64,000 nt of DNA from Parus major (GCF_001522545.3 NC_031774.1:20688370-20752369), one strand, 5' to 3'; numbered from the stretch's first letter, positions 1 to 11,936 are shown. Notes: generated by a model not told the origin, from the sequence alone. A program made the numbers and translations.

Positions 1-615
1 TGATGAAAGACTATTGTATAGTTGGCACTGCTTTAACATCCCAGGTTTTGTATCTACATTGTCAGTTGGGAAAGGAAAAATTTGGGCAGGGGGAGGAAAG
101 GTGTTCTGGAGGTTTTATTCTGATGCTTCTTATTCTCGTAGTCCTCTTAATAAAGTTTCTTTATACCTTTTAAGTTTAAAGCCTGTTTTTCCCTTCTCCT
201 AATCCATATCTCACAGCAAGAAATGAGTAAGTGCCCTGGTGGTTTTAGCCAGCACTAAAACCTACCACAACAATACTGATTCCAGGTTATTGAAGACAAC
301 ACTCTGAAAGATATGTTGAGTAGAAATACCATTTTTAAGAGAGATAAAATTGAGCTGGATATCCTTCTAGTGCCTAACACCCAGAAAACAGGATGAATCT
401 GTAATAGGAAAGTTTTTTTTAACCTTGTTTCTTTGTTGTTTTCAAACTCAAGCTGTATGAGCTTGTATGGAATTTTTTTAATAAAAAGTCCAAGATTCAT
501 GAAATAAACATTGACAATTAAGCAACACAACTGAAGTCTCTCTCTTCAAAGGCAGGTCAGAGAAGTAGAGAAATATGCAGGTTGCCACAGTTGGCAGAGA
601 ACCTTCTGTCATGTT

Positions 616-617
<2 letters not shown>
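1..617. other. unique non-coding sequence
   Basis: AT-rich single-copy-looking DNA. Short open frames occur on both strands (for example 14-202 plus and 255-530 minus), but they have no recognisable domain or codon signature. No repeat family was recognised. Confidence 0.6.

Positions 618-659
<42 letters not shown>
618..659. repeat. 42-base poly-T tract
   Basis: An uninterrupted run of 42 T. On the minus strand this is a poly-A run, and an AATAAA hexamer (plus-strand TTTATT at 661-666) lies one base before it. It could be the tail of a minus-strand retrocopy whose body would lie to the right, or a simple homopolymer. The exact length is unreliable in any assembly. Confidence 0.9.
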
Positions 660-1234
660 CTTTATTTTGGTGAAAGCACTTTCTGGCACCACCCTGGTCC
701 TGATGGAATCACTGTCATAATTCCATGTGTGTCAATTTTCTACTTTATTTTTTCTTTGGACAAAAGACAAGGTGGAATCAATCTCTGAAGCATCTGGAGC
801 ATCATCTTATCAATCAAACAATTTTAATAACATGCCATAAGTAATTTTCAAATTCATGAGTTTTGAAAATCAGATTCTAGCTTTAAGTTCAGCTGGCTGC
901 TCAGGCCATCATTTGTTAAAAAAAATATCTGGAGACAGAACTTTGGCTGTCAGGATGACTTTCTCTGTTGTGTGCTTAGCAGTACTGTGAAAAATTTGCA
1001 GCTTTGCACAACTTCTCAGTACCAAATAGACTCTCAAGATACCCCAGGGAAGCTGTTGAGTTTGTTAATATTGCATCATTGACAAAGACAGATAAACCTC
1101 TTTCATTCTTTTCTATTTTTGGCAACTAATTTAGAACGCTATTTTCCAACTCTATGAATCATGCCTTCAAATATATTTCAAATATACATCCACCTGTCTA
1201 GAAAAACAGAAGATTTTCCCTGGATAGGGATTCT
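660..1234. other. unique sequence right of the poly-T tract
   Basis: No recognised repeat or gene. If the poly-T is a retrocopy tail, the body would be here on the minus strand, but I saw no protein similarity in it. Confidence 0.5.
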
Positions 1235-1949
1235 CTGGCAGCAGGCTGGCCAACTTGGTGAACCAGGCTTTAAACTGAAGGACTGAGGGTAGAGGGGCCA
1301 GAGACAAGGTTCACGACATCACATCCAGCTGAGGAATAAGACAGGCCCACCAGAGCAGTGACAAACGTTCCTTACCTGCCTCCCATGACAAGATCAGAAG
1401 GCAAACGACCTTGAAGGTGTGAATGGCTGTGGTGGAGCCTCTGTCACCATTTCTGGGAAATCTGCACACTTGATCACCTCTCTGAAATGCCTGTACACCA
1501 ACGCACAGAGCATGAGAATAAACAGGAATTATGCAAGATCTGTGTAAGGTTGCAGGGCCACGATCTCATTGCATTACAGAGAAATGGTGGGATAGCTCAC
1601 ATGACTGGAATGCTGTCATGGATGGCTATATCTTTTTTAGGAAAGACAGGCCAGCAATGTGAACTGCTCTTTATGTGAGAGACCAACTGGGATGTACTGA
1701 GCTCTGCCTAGGGCTTCATGAAAAACAGAAAAAGAGCTTACAAGTAAGAATTCAGGGACAGGCAATGTGGGTGACACTGTGGTGGTTGTTTGCTACAAGC
1801 CACTCCATCAAGAAGAGGAAGTCAGATTTCTGCAGTCAGCTGGAATGATCGTCCCTCACAGTCCCTGGTGTTTGTGGGGAGCTTCAGCCACTGTTTTCTG
1901 CTGAAAAGACAGCCGGGCACACACTGCCCAGAAGGTTCCGGCAGAGCAT

Positions 1950-1962
1950 GGATGATAAATGA
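1950..1962 (+). other. internal deletion junction in the CR1 copy
   Basis: Left of this point the copy follows the CR1 endonuclease coding sequence. Right of it the sequence is the reverse-transcriptase segment just before the catalytic box. The junction lies in GATGATAAATGAC, where a short ATGA overlap could be shared by both sides. The breakpoint is placed from memory of the CR1 consensus, so it is accurate only to several bases. Confidence 0.6.
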
Positions 1963-2829
1963 CTTGGATGCAGGACTTGAAGGTACACTAAGTAAATGTG
2001 CCAACAAAAATAAATTGGGATGAGATGTTGACTCCCTCGAAGGCAGAGAGACCTTGACAAATTAGAGAGCTGGGCAATCAAGAGCCATGTAAAGTTTAAC
2101 AAGGGCAAGTGCCAGATTCTGCATCTGGGACAGGACAACCCTGGATGTATGGACAAACTGGGGAATGAAAGCCTGGAGAGCAGCCCTGTAGAAAGGCACC
2201 TGGAGTTCCTGGTCAATGGCAAATTAAGTATAATTCAGGAGTGCCCTGGAAGCCAAGAGGGCCAAGCATGTCCTGAGGTGCACCAGGCCCAGCATCGCCA
2301 GCTGGGCAAGGGAGGGGATTGTCCCACTCTGCTCTGCACTGGGGCAGCCTCACCTCAAGTGCTAGGGGCAGTTTGGGGCACCACAATATAAAAGGGACAT
2401 AAAGCTATTAGAGAGTCACCAAAGGAGGGCAATGAAGATGGTGAAGGACCTTAGGAACAGCTGAGGTCACTTGGTCTGTTCAGGCTGAGGAGGAGAGGAC
2501 TGAGGGGAAACCTCATCACAGTGAACAGTTTCTTCACAGGAGGGAAGCAGAGCAGTAGGCACTGATCTTTTTTCTGGTGAGCAGCGACAGGATGTCAGGG
2601 GAGGGTTAGGTTGTGTATTAGAAAAAGGTTTTTTTACACAGAGGGTGTTTGGGCACTGAAATGGGCTTCCCAGAGAAATGGTCACAGCACCAAGTCTGAC
2701 AGAGTTCAAGAAGCATTTGGACAATGCTCTCAGGCACACGGTGTGAATCTTGGGCTCATCCTTTGACAAGGTCAGGAGTTGGACTTCAATGACTCCTTCT
2801 GGGTCCCTTCCATTTCAGGATATTATATG

Positions 2830-2845
2830 ATTCTATGATTCTGTG
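2830..2845 (+). repeat. CR1 3'-terminal octamer repeat
   Basis: Two tandem octamers, ATTCTATG then ATTCTGTG. This is the characteristic CR1 end. CR1 has this short repeat in place of a poly-A tail, and it marks the 3' boundary of the insertion. Confidence 0.9.
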
Positions 2846-4892
2846 GTTAGCATTTTTTAGTTAGAGATTTAAAATAATTTTATTTCTGAAAGTCAAATAA
2901 AATAGTGCAGAGGATGCCACAAAACTGAGAGGCTAGAACTGCTACATTCAGAAATTTGGCTACAATTGCATGTTTTCTGCTCAAAAGAAAATCTTCACTG
3001 TTTAGTGCAACCATTTAAACAGCCTTTCCTAAATAGAAGAGAAGAGTCAGCAAACTTAGGCTCAGTCAGGCAAATGTCTGGAGCACATCTTTATTTAGTA
3101 AGGAAAGGTAGAACCATTCTACCATGTTCTGACTTTTCAGATATGTGCTACCACTGTTACAAGGCCCATTGCGAATTACTATTTCCACATTCATATAATC
3201 TTCTATTATCTCTGCTCAGTCACTGTGAGGCAGCCTAATCTATTCCTCACCATACAGACAATTTTTTTTCTAACCACTAAATAGCATTTCCCATTTGGAT
3301 TCTGATATCCAGCAATGGGCTCATTTGTTTAAAGACAGTTTCTACATACCCCACTAAAAAATGTCATTTTGTAGCCAGGGAGTTTAAATGCTTTCCCAAC
3401 GTCTAAGTTTAACCCATTGGTTGCGTGTGTATGGGCTTATGTATACATGTAGTTGTTATTTAAGTCAATGGCATAAATGACAATTACAAAATATTGTAGA
3501 GACTGTATGATGAGTTGTCATAGTAATGATTTCAAGATTCTTTTTACTGCTGAATTACTAGTAAAAATTAATTTATGAGCCCTAAGTTGGAAAGTACATA
3601 CATAGCTGCTTAACACCAAGAATGTATTCAGTGGGAATGATTTAGAACTAACCTAGTTTTATATTAGTCTTAGATAGCGGTGAGGTAGTGATGACTACCA
3701 TGGTTTTCCCCTCATATGAGGCCATAAGGATAATGTGAGACCACCTGAAAAATTGAAAAAATAAAAATAATAATCCCACTATCACTTGGAGTAGTGAGGT
3801 GAATGCATAAAGAGACTGTAGTATTTCTTATTACCATACTTATACACTGGGGGTTTTTGAGAACTTGTACTTGCAGATGTTAGCTGATTTGTCTTATGCA
3901 TCATCTCTCATTGACATCTGACTTTGCACCGTCTTTTCAAACATATCTGCAGCTTGTTTGCATGTTCCTAAAACAAATGTAAAATGTAGGACTCCACAAG
4001 TTGATAACATTGACTGCAAAATTTGGAAACTGATCACTTCTTGATCAGGAAAGCAAACCATAATGTTTGTTTTGGGGATGGTCTACTTTCAGTCTGTTTA
4101 TTAATCTAAGTAGCCACAGTGCCCCTGGGAAGTCTCTCAATTTCTGACCCCACTTCCATACCTCTCTGAAGAAGGACTTCCAGTTAGGTTAACATGGCAA
4201 CTCAGCTTAATATTATGGGAAAAGGGATATATTAATGTTATCAGTTAAAAATATAAACATAATTATATGTTTCACAAGAAATTCTTGTATTTCAGCTTGA
4301 TTTTTGATGAAAACAACTCTGAAATATCAAAATTTCCCATGGGAGAGAGAGGTAAATTTACATTTTGTTTCTTAGCTGTCCTTAGCCAACTGAAACCTAA
4401 AGGGAACACTTGGAAGTGTGATTTAGCATTAAGTTCTCTGCTGGCCACAAAATGTGCACCTACTCAGCACTACAACTCATAGGTTAAATGAGTTATATGA
4501 TGTTACAGGAGGTCAACTAGGTCTGCTTACCTGGCTCTCCATCTGCTCTTGAATGCCATTTTTTTCTGAGATGGCCTTCTGGCAGAAGACTTGAGGCTAG
4601 ATAAATTATTCTGTGGGTGACAGGCTGCTCCTGGCTGCTTTTTCATCATTCTGAACTGCATTGCTCATGTGCTACACACTTTCAAGTGTTCTGATAAGTC
4701 TCTGGGGGAAAATGGTGGTGAAGAACAGGCCGGTTATCACTGTCGGAACCATGAATCCATTAATCTTTCTGCCTGACTTTCAAATTGCCTGTGGGCCAGA
4801 GAACAGCTGGAAGTGCAAACCATCCCTGCTGGAGGAAGACACCAATTATCCTTTTTCCTAGGACAGTTCTATGGGTATTTGTGTTCCAGTAT
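2846..4892. other. unique non-coding sequence
   Basis: About 2 kb of AT-rich DNA with no recognised repeat family. Open frames at 2966-3238 and 4267-4482 on the plus strand show no domain, and I consider them chance. Confidence 0.55.
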
Positions 4893-5160
4893 TTAAGTAT
4901 AGGAGGTTCTCAATCCTAACCTGAAAGGAGGTTATAACAAGATGAGGACTGGTCTCATCTTCCAGGTAACAAGTGTCAGGAAATGGCCTCAAGTTGTGCC
5001 AGGGATTTTAAATTAGAAATTAGGAAAAAATCTTATTTGAAAGGGAATTTAGGCATTAGAATAGGCTCCCCAGGACAGTGATTGGGACACCATCTCTGGA
5101 GGTGCTCAAAAAACATGTAGATGTGGCCCTTAGGGACATAGTTTAGTGGAGGACTTGATT
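4893..5160 (+). mobile_element. CR1 LINE fragment (old)
   Basis: A plus-strand match to the CR1 3' UTR region. It shows the recognisable order of GGAGG...CTAACCTGAAAGGAGG, CCAGGTAACAAGTG, AGGAAATGGCCTCAAG, then GGCTCCCCAGGACAGTG, GTAGATGTGGC and TTAGGGACATAGTTTAGTGG. No terminal octamer is present, so the 3' end is lost. Many substitutions and small indels suggest an older copy than the one at 1.2-2.8 kb. Confidence 0.85.
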
Positions 5161-6482
5161 TACTTCAAAAAATTTATTGCACATATTGCATGATGAGACT
5201 TATGTAGCTAAAACAAGTAGTAGAACATTGGAATGTTAAGGCTTCTTCAGTGGAGCTATACAGTATTTTTCAGCAAATAAATAAATTCCCAAACTGAAGC
5301 CTAAATTAAAGTTATTTATAAGTGTCCAATCTGTCTTGTACAAGGAAGTAGAAGTACTATTAAGTGCATTACAAAGAGAGGGTTGGTAAAGTGTGTCTTG
5401 TATATGTCACCTTGCCCTCAGATTTATCCCTAAATCCAGGAGTGCAAACCTTCTCAAGCACGAAGTCAGGCAATGTGGAAAAGTGATGTCTGATTCTAGA
5501 TGACTCTGTGGCTGGCAACATGGCAATACCTCTCTCATATTACAGCAGTGACTTTCTTGGCAAGAAGTCTTAAAACCAGGAAGAGATGAGATGCACCTTT
5601 TCACTTTTCTTTGCAAGATGTCTTCCTTAGGTGTTATTAAACATACGGTAACTTCACCACCACAATTTAAATCATTAGTTTCAAGCTGTTGTTTGGTCTT
5701 CCCATGTGTATCAAACATTGGAAAGGACTGTTTTGTTCTAAAGATGGGTTTTTCATAACAGGTGTATGACTTCAATTGCATTGTCCATACATGATTTTAT
5801 AGTAATAACTGAGAAAACAGAAACTTCTTCTTGCTTTTTTAATTAAAATTTCTTTGAAGACTTTAGGAGTAGCTCACCTGCCCAAGGGTGCATTGCCTGA
5901 TTTAGATTTCTTTTTGATGAGTAGAGAGTGAAAGAACTGACATACTCTCCCAAGAAACAAGACTTTCTGAGCAAATGTTCTTGTGCAGGGAAGATGATTT
6001 GCAAAAACCAATGATCCACCTAAAACTCCTCCAGTCTGAAATTACTTTTTAAAAATATTTATCATCAAAGAAAGGACAGAATGCTTGTTTTAAACCATAT
6101 TTCAATCTTACATTAGTTTTCCAGCTTTACATGATACTGGGAAAATAATGTCTCCCACATGTTAAAATACTCCCCCTGAAAGGACTTCTTTGCTGATATT
6201 TTATGCCTCATTTGTAAAGTCAAGCACAAAAGAGAAGTAAAGTTGATAAAATAATGTAAATAAACAATGACAACACTCAAAAGGACACCTATAGGACATC
6301 AGAGTTACCAGTTCTCAGAGAGGAAGGGAGCAAGTACGTGTCACTGCACAGGCTGGGTTGAGCTGACTCAGGCATGGTCAGCTGTGCTTTCTGAAGCTTT
6401 AGCACGCAACCCAGAGGCATGCTGGCCTTGGCCTTTATTGAGTAATGACATGAAACAGTCCAAAACATGGCATGGAATGATA
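5161..6482. other. unique non-coding sequence
   Basis: No recognised repeat. It contains one of the longest open frames in the window, 124 codons on the minus strand (5407-5781). It has no signal peptide, domain or repeat I can name, and no intron-like context, so I leave it unannotated as a gene. Confidence 0.5.
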
Positions 6483-6497
6483 TAAAAAAAAAAAAAA
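6483..6497 (+). repeat. poly-A tract
   Basis: An A run of about 15 bases. No AATAAA hexamer precedes it at a usual distance, so it looks like a simple homopolymer and not a retrocopy tail. Confidence 0.8.
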
Positions 6498-7715
6498 ATG
6501 CAAGTTACTATTTCAAAAACAGGGAAAGGGAAGCCTGATGGGAGACAGATGAAGTTATGCATCAGTTTAGGTGTGAACTGCTGAATTGGTTATGTGAAGG
6601 GAAAAAGAAGACCTATCTTCCTTCTTTACAAAATTGTCTTTCTCTAGGAAAGATGGAATTATTTATGAAAACCTCAAGAGTTGATAACCCATTTTTGGAG
6701 TGCTGTGGTGATAAGCTCATTGGAATACACGTTCTTGTGAGCATTGTTCAGGGACAGAGCTAATTTGTTTATTTCAGAGCAGTGTAAACTCAAAAAGTGT
6801 TAATGCAGCATTGCTACAGGCATCTCATTTTTATATGGCATTTTCTATAATGTGAATCACAGTATTCATATTGGTTTCCTCAAAGTAGAACATGAAAGTT
6901 TCAGGCACTGATTCATGCTCTTACCTGAAAGCATCACAGTGACAATTTCATGTCAGCTTTACCCCCAAGAGGGCTGGAGGTTCAGCAAAAGCATGGAAGA
7001 TCCAGTCAAAAGGCTGCAGAAAGAAAAAGCAAAGAAATAACAGTTGGGAAAAGGCAAGCAGCACTTCTGCCTTAAAAAGGGCTTAAAAAGAGTAAAGGGC
7101 TTTTATGCTTCTCAGAATACCTCTTTCATTTGAGTGACAAAAATCCATGCAGTCAAAGGAAACTTAGCAGAGTAAAAATCACTCCATGATACTTTTTTTT
7201 AAAAAAATAACCTGTTGCATTTCATTTGGTAAATGCTATGTTCAGATATAGTTTGAAACAGCTGGAACAAATGGAAATGAATAATTTTGCTTAGGCGACA
7301 GTAACTGTTGCATGCACACATAAAGGAAATATTAGAGACAAATTTTATAATGTAGGAGAAAAATTTATCTGCCTCGTAGACTCATGACTATTCGAATTGA
7401 ACATTTGTGACTGAGGAAGCAGTCTGCAATCTAGATCTCCTGTTATTTCTTTCAGTAACTGTCAAGTTTTGATGCTTACTTCCACAAGGAAGTAAATCTG
7501 TTAAGAATTTGATTCTTATATGAAAAATAGATACATTTAATGAGCAAAAGACATGAAGCAGAATTTGGATTTTTATCCTGAGGCAGAACTGTGAGACAAG
7601 ATCTAAAAATGTGAATTGCTCTCCCATCTGAAGTGCCATTGGGTTTCTCTTACATGCCATGAATACATTAAGCTGCTTACTTGTTGCAATAATGCAAAAT
7701 CAGCACACATAACAA
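6498..7715. other. unique non-coding sequence
   Basis: Nothing recognised apart from a short T-run/A-run palindrome around 7193-7207. Confidence 0.5.
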
Positions 7716-7771
7716 AAGTGAAAGGAAGAGAGACAGAAAGAGAGAAAGAGAGGAAAGGCAGGCAGGAAGGC
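7716..7771 (+). repeat. GA-rich purine tract
   Basis: An imperfect tract of AGAGA, AAAGAGAG and GGCAGGCAGGAAGG units that is almost entirely purine on the plus strand. It is low-complexity and probably an old decayed microsatellite. Confidence 0.8.
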
Positions 7772-10700
7772 ACTTGACCCTATATATACTAATGGCAGTG
7801 GAAAGTGATCCAATATTTGGGGTGCTTACTTGAACGAGCCCATGAGTGTTCTGAATTAAATAGATCATTAAATTCCCTGAAAAACTGAGAGTTGTGGTCT
7901 TTGGCACAGTGATTTATAACATATTCGGGCTAAAAAAATGAAGTTCTTACCATATGTAAAATGTGACCTATGAAGTTATAACAACAGATGCATAGTGTAG
8001 ATGAGGGCTTTCTTTTCAAAAGAGAAAAGTAGCTGGTAGAGATAGAGAAGCTTGATTCTGAGAAGTTAATTTTTAGGGTGAGGTGCTAGGTTTGTATTTT
8101 CTTAAATGAAAATAAGAAAAGGTGAACTACAGAAATACATAAACAAATGGCACTGTAAAGTCCATTTTTTCTAGAAAAGGAAATAAGACTAGTCTGATGT
8201 TTTCTGTTATCACTGAACTTATGAGGATTAAATTATTCCTTTAGCTGAAAAATAAGATGCTTCAGCATTTCAACTTCATCCTCTTACTTTTAATCTGCAT
8301 TTTTCAAAGTTTTAACATGGAGGTAATTGCCTGTCACTACTGGGTAAAGTAACACACAGAAAGAAAAAATAGGTTTCCCTTTTGGCTGGAAAGTAACAGT
8401 ATTGGGACTGGACAATTTTAAAATTATTTTTTAGGCTTGGAAGTTAACACCCTGCTGAGGCATTTATATTTCTGTGCACTTTACACAGAAAGACATTGCT
8501 GCAGCAGGTTATAGCTGGCTTACAAAACAATTTTTCTTTTGCAATTTGTGGCCTTGAGATTTCATTGTCATAATCAAACAACCAAAAGCAACTCTGAATT
8601 CTTGATTATACCCCACAAAACAGCCTCCAAAACCAACCAGTTCCCCAGACTGCCTTTCACCAGCCAATCTCGATGAACACAGGTTAAAAAAGAAAAACAA
8701 ACACAGAAAAACAGGAAGGTGCTTAGACTTTTCACAGATTGTAAGGTAGTGGAGAAATCAAAGGGCAGTGAAGACAAATATTTACTGAAGCTGAGATTTT
8801 GCTAGAAATTAACAACTTTATGGGAGGTGACAGTACTGGTATGACAATAATATGACTTGCCAGATCATGTGATTTAGGTCACAAATTAATACCTTATTAT
8901 TGAAATATATTTACAATTATCACATTGCCTATAAAATCTAGACTGTATAAAGGCTTTAGCAAAACCACTGAAAATACTGGAAACTGGAAACAGGGAGACT
9001 GTCCAGACCTTCAGTTATTTGTAGCATCATGTTAATTAATAATGGTTTGAGCAGGACAAATCTATACCACACAGGAACAGGGATGCTGAAATCTTTGACT
9101 GCAGAAGTCCCCGTATTTCTCCTATTTCAAGTGATGATTTTCTTACTACATTCTACAGAAGGCAAAGTCATGCACTGTTGTGTTTGAAAAGCCATGAATG
9201 TGGTTCTTCTGGAGTGTAATTAGGAAGTGTGAATATCAATGAGGAAACTCTCAAATGTTCAAAGGCCATTTTTCTTTATATTCATTCATATATATATATA
9301 TGTATGATGTATAAATTTATATCTCAGAATAAAGGATTTGAAGAAACATATTAGTTTCTCTTAATTTTTCTTTTTTGACTTACATATTTTGAAATTATGC
9401 TAAGATATAGCAAGCATCAAGAAGGTAAAATACTCTCTCTATACAGAAAAACAGTGATTTAAGGTTCTAAACATACAACTGCAAGTGCAGGCATCTGCTT
9501 TCTTAATTTTCATTGTGATTAATTTTAGAATGGATATTTTGATAAAAGATTGAGCAGTGAGATAAATGGAAGATTTGCTCTATCTCCAAATAAAATTTTC
9601 AGGTGAGTTATCCCCAGATGTGTTAATTTCAAATTTAGTTTCGCAAATCTATATTTTCAAGTATTTTTCATCATCTTCTTCTTCCTACCCCATTTGGATG
9701 CATTTGGATCACACTTGAAATGTCAAACTACAAAGATTATAATTTTAATATTTGTGTTCATCACTGAAGCTTTTAGGGAAATGCTCAACATATTCATTTC
9801 CAAAGAGCTAAAATTTGGTCTGGCAGAGTTAAATGCATTTTAGCACAGCAGCCCTGATTAAATCCTAACTGAACATTAATCCAGCACTGTCTGAATGAGC
9901 TGACAGTAGTTACCTATGTCACACTGCTTTTAGCAGCAGAACAGATTCTTCTAGGGATGGATTAGAAGTGGAAAAGGACCAACCTACCCTAAGCAGACCT
10001 GTTCTCTTCTAGAGTGTATTCACCCACTGAAAGACAGTCAGTCCTCCCTATCCTCTCTATCACGCTTCTTTCCCGTGTTTTTTGACCAGCATCTTTATGT
10101 TTATGGATTTTTAAGAAGCCAATAACCCAAGGAAACACAGTAACTTCCTCTTAGTGGGAACTTCAGCTCAATCTCACAACCAGCCTATCTGCACAGGCCC
10201 TCTATGACAGATCACTGTCTGCCTCTAATATGTCTATTTCAAAGCAAAATGTTCTAAAAAATTCATATTAGTAGGTGATACTAATGAAATAATAGAATAA
10301 TAATAATAATAATTTTAATAATAAAAACTGTCAGAGGAGAATACAGTATTTGTTGTTTAATGGTAAGTGAACAGTAGAGCAGAATTAGTAGAGCAGATAC
10401 ATACTGGACATCATTAAATTTGAATAGCATAAGTGATAAAGTTATAAGTGATAAAATAGCCTAACTTTACACGTACTGATGGCAGTTAGGTTTTGCTAAT
10501 AAAGAATACTTGTTTTCTCCCAGTTTGAAATAAAACTTTTAGAAAGCTACAAATAGTGAGGGTATTTATTGGAAACTAGCAGCTTGTTCTCAAGAGAGCT
10601 GGTCAGTCTTCCTCCATTTACATCTATGCTGGCATGTTTTAACAGTACAGACAGAAGAAAATCAGTATTTTGTTTTAAAGCACAGCTACAAGAGAAAATC

Positions 10701-11080
10701 ATTACCCATTATTTTACCTATAATATTTCTAGCTGGGATTTTTTCTTTTCTTTTTTTTTTTAATGGGAAAAATAAACAAAAGATATTGCCACATATTTCA
10801 AACTGGAAGCTTTTAAAAAGCATCATTATTTTTTTTTTTCTCCAGTTACAGGAGCAGAACAACCCACAGGTGCTGTGTAGGGTATTTTGTAGCCTCATTT
10901 ATTTCGAAATTAATCTCACCTGGCAAAGTAAAAACTATTTGCTATTCCCAGCAGTGATGACCTAAAAAGTCAGCATTAAACAGTATTTGTTAGACATTTT
11001 ATAATGTAATCAGGCCTCTTTATTGATGCTTACTGCTGAGAAGGGCATAAAGGTTCTCCCAGAGAAAGTAGTGGAAACTC
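7772..11080. other. unique non-coding sequence
   Basis: About 3.3 kb without a recognised transposon or gene. It holds a short AT dinucleotide run near 9287-9302, an AAT-type run near 10281-10326 and T-runs near 10750 and 10830. Confidence 0.5.
10281..10326 (+). repeat. (AAT)n-like microsatellite
   Basis: Repeated AAT units with a few interruptions, in AT-rich surroundings. Confidence 0.75.
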
Positions 11081-11086
11081 ACTTTC

Positions 11087-11194
11087 AGCAAATCACTTAA
11101 GCAGGTGCTTATTTAAATATGTGTTTCAATTTAAGCAGGTGCTTATATTCCATCAAAGTAAACTAGTCTCAAAAATGTACTTCAGTGCTTTGCT
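11087..11194. repeat. degenerate inverted-repeat element with twin 16-base direct repeat
   Basis: Outer arms at 11087-11106 and 11175-11194 are imperfect reverse complements (about 15 of 20 positions). Inside, TTAAGCAGGTGCTTAT occurs identically at 11097-11112 and 11131-11146, and each copy contains a small palindrome around CAGGTG. The pattern resembles, from memory, an old amniote interspersed repeat seen in turtles, crocodilians and birds, built on TTAAGCA(T/C)GTGCTTAA and GTGCTTTGCTGAAT-like blocks. It may be a non-autonomous DNA transposon remnant. The alternative is a bipartite E-box regulatory site. The sequence structure is certain, the identity is not. Confidence 0.6.
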
Positions 11195-11901
11195 AAAGCT
11201 GGGCTAGCACCTCGATTAAAGCCTAAATTTGCAAACACTTACATTTCTGGCTTTTCTCTAAAGCTCTTTGAGAATTTCAGAGCCCCAGCTTAGGTGTTAT
11301 GCATCCGCAATGAACATTTCCTTCCTCCTTATGAAATCTCACTGGCTGATGAAGAAAATGTAGTTTAACACTAAAAAAAGGTAAAACAGAAGTAAATATT
11401 TTTTATCTCTTCTGTATTAAAATATGCTAACTTGAAACGAGCTTTCATTCCTCTAGCAAGGTGAATAACCATGCTTGTGAGGAAGATCAGTTTTCTAGAA
11501 ATGCAGTGTTCTTTACCACTGAATAACAGCTGAGCCAGAATACAGATTTCTCATTTCTTGGGATCTGCAAAGGCCCCTGAACCTTTTCATAAGAGCCTCT
11601 GTCTCAGTTACATACCCAGCACAGATGTCACTGTCAGTAACCACATTTCCCTTGATAAAATAGCCCATTTCTTCATTCACTTCAATTTAGAAAAACAGCT
11701 TGTTTATATAGTTTCTTAACCTCTGTGCTAGCTCAGAGTTACCATATTTCATAACATGAAGAAGGTCTGTTTAATAAATTCTTATTTCAAAATGTGGCAG
11801 ATGAACTGATGGGAGTTATTCCTGCATGGTGATGGTAGAATTAATACTGGTAAAAATGTATAATAAATACATGTACTGAGCTATGCCTCTGCTACAAGGA
11901 G

Positions 11902-11936
11902 TTTTGTATATTTACATTATATGTAAATATACAAAA
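11902..11936. repeat. perfect 16-bp inverted repeat, 3-base loop
   Basis: TTTTGTATATTTACAT at 11902-11917 is the exact reverse complement of 11921-11936, with loop TAT. It can form an AT-only-stem hairpin or cruciform (one G:C pair at each of two positions). The role is unknown. Confidence 0.9.

Larger units (their letters stand above)
1235..2845 (+). mobile_element. CR1 LINE, internally deleted, with intact 3' end
   Basis: A plus-strand avian CR1 retrotransposon copy. It begins at the stretch just before ORF2, and the 5' boundary is approximate. The endonuclease start is legible: an LKCLYTNAQS-like segment at about 1482-1511 and WWDSSHDWNAVMDGYIFF at about 1585-1638, in different frames because of indels. 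Endonuclease similarity runs to about 1950, then jumps directly to the reverse-transcriptase INDLD(A/E)GLEGTLSK stretch, so most of the polymerase is deleted. The catalytic box that reads FADDTKLG in active CR1 reads CANKNKLG at 1997-2020, with both aspartates lost. A 3' UTR follows, and the copy ends in the octamers ATTCTATG and ATTCTGTG at 2830-2845. It is dead. Family membership is recalled, not searched; the subfamily is uncertain. Confidence 0.9.

Noticed and set aside
1884..2222. 112-codon minus-strand open frame
   Set aside because: It is antisense to the CR1 copy and is a shadow of former coding sequence.
5407..5781. 124-codon minus-strand open frame
   Set aside because: No domain, motif or biased codon pattern. 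This length is expected by chance in 64 kb searched in six frames, and nothing around it looks like exon boundaries.
11902..11936. Hairpin as a microRNA precursor
   Set aside because: The stem is only 16 bp, nearly all A/T, and the loop is 3 bases, too short for a typical precursor.
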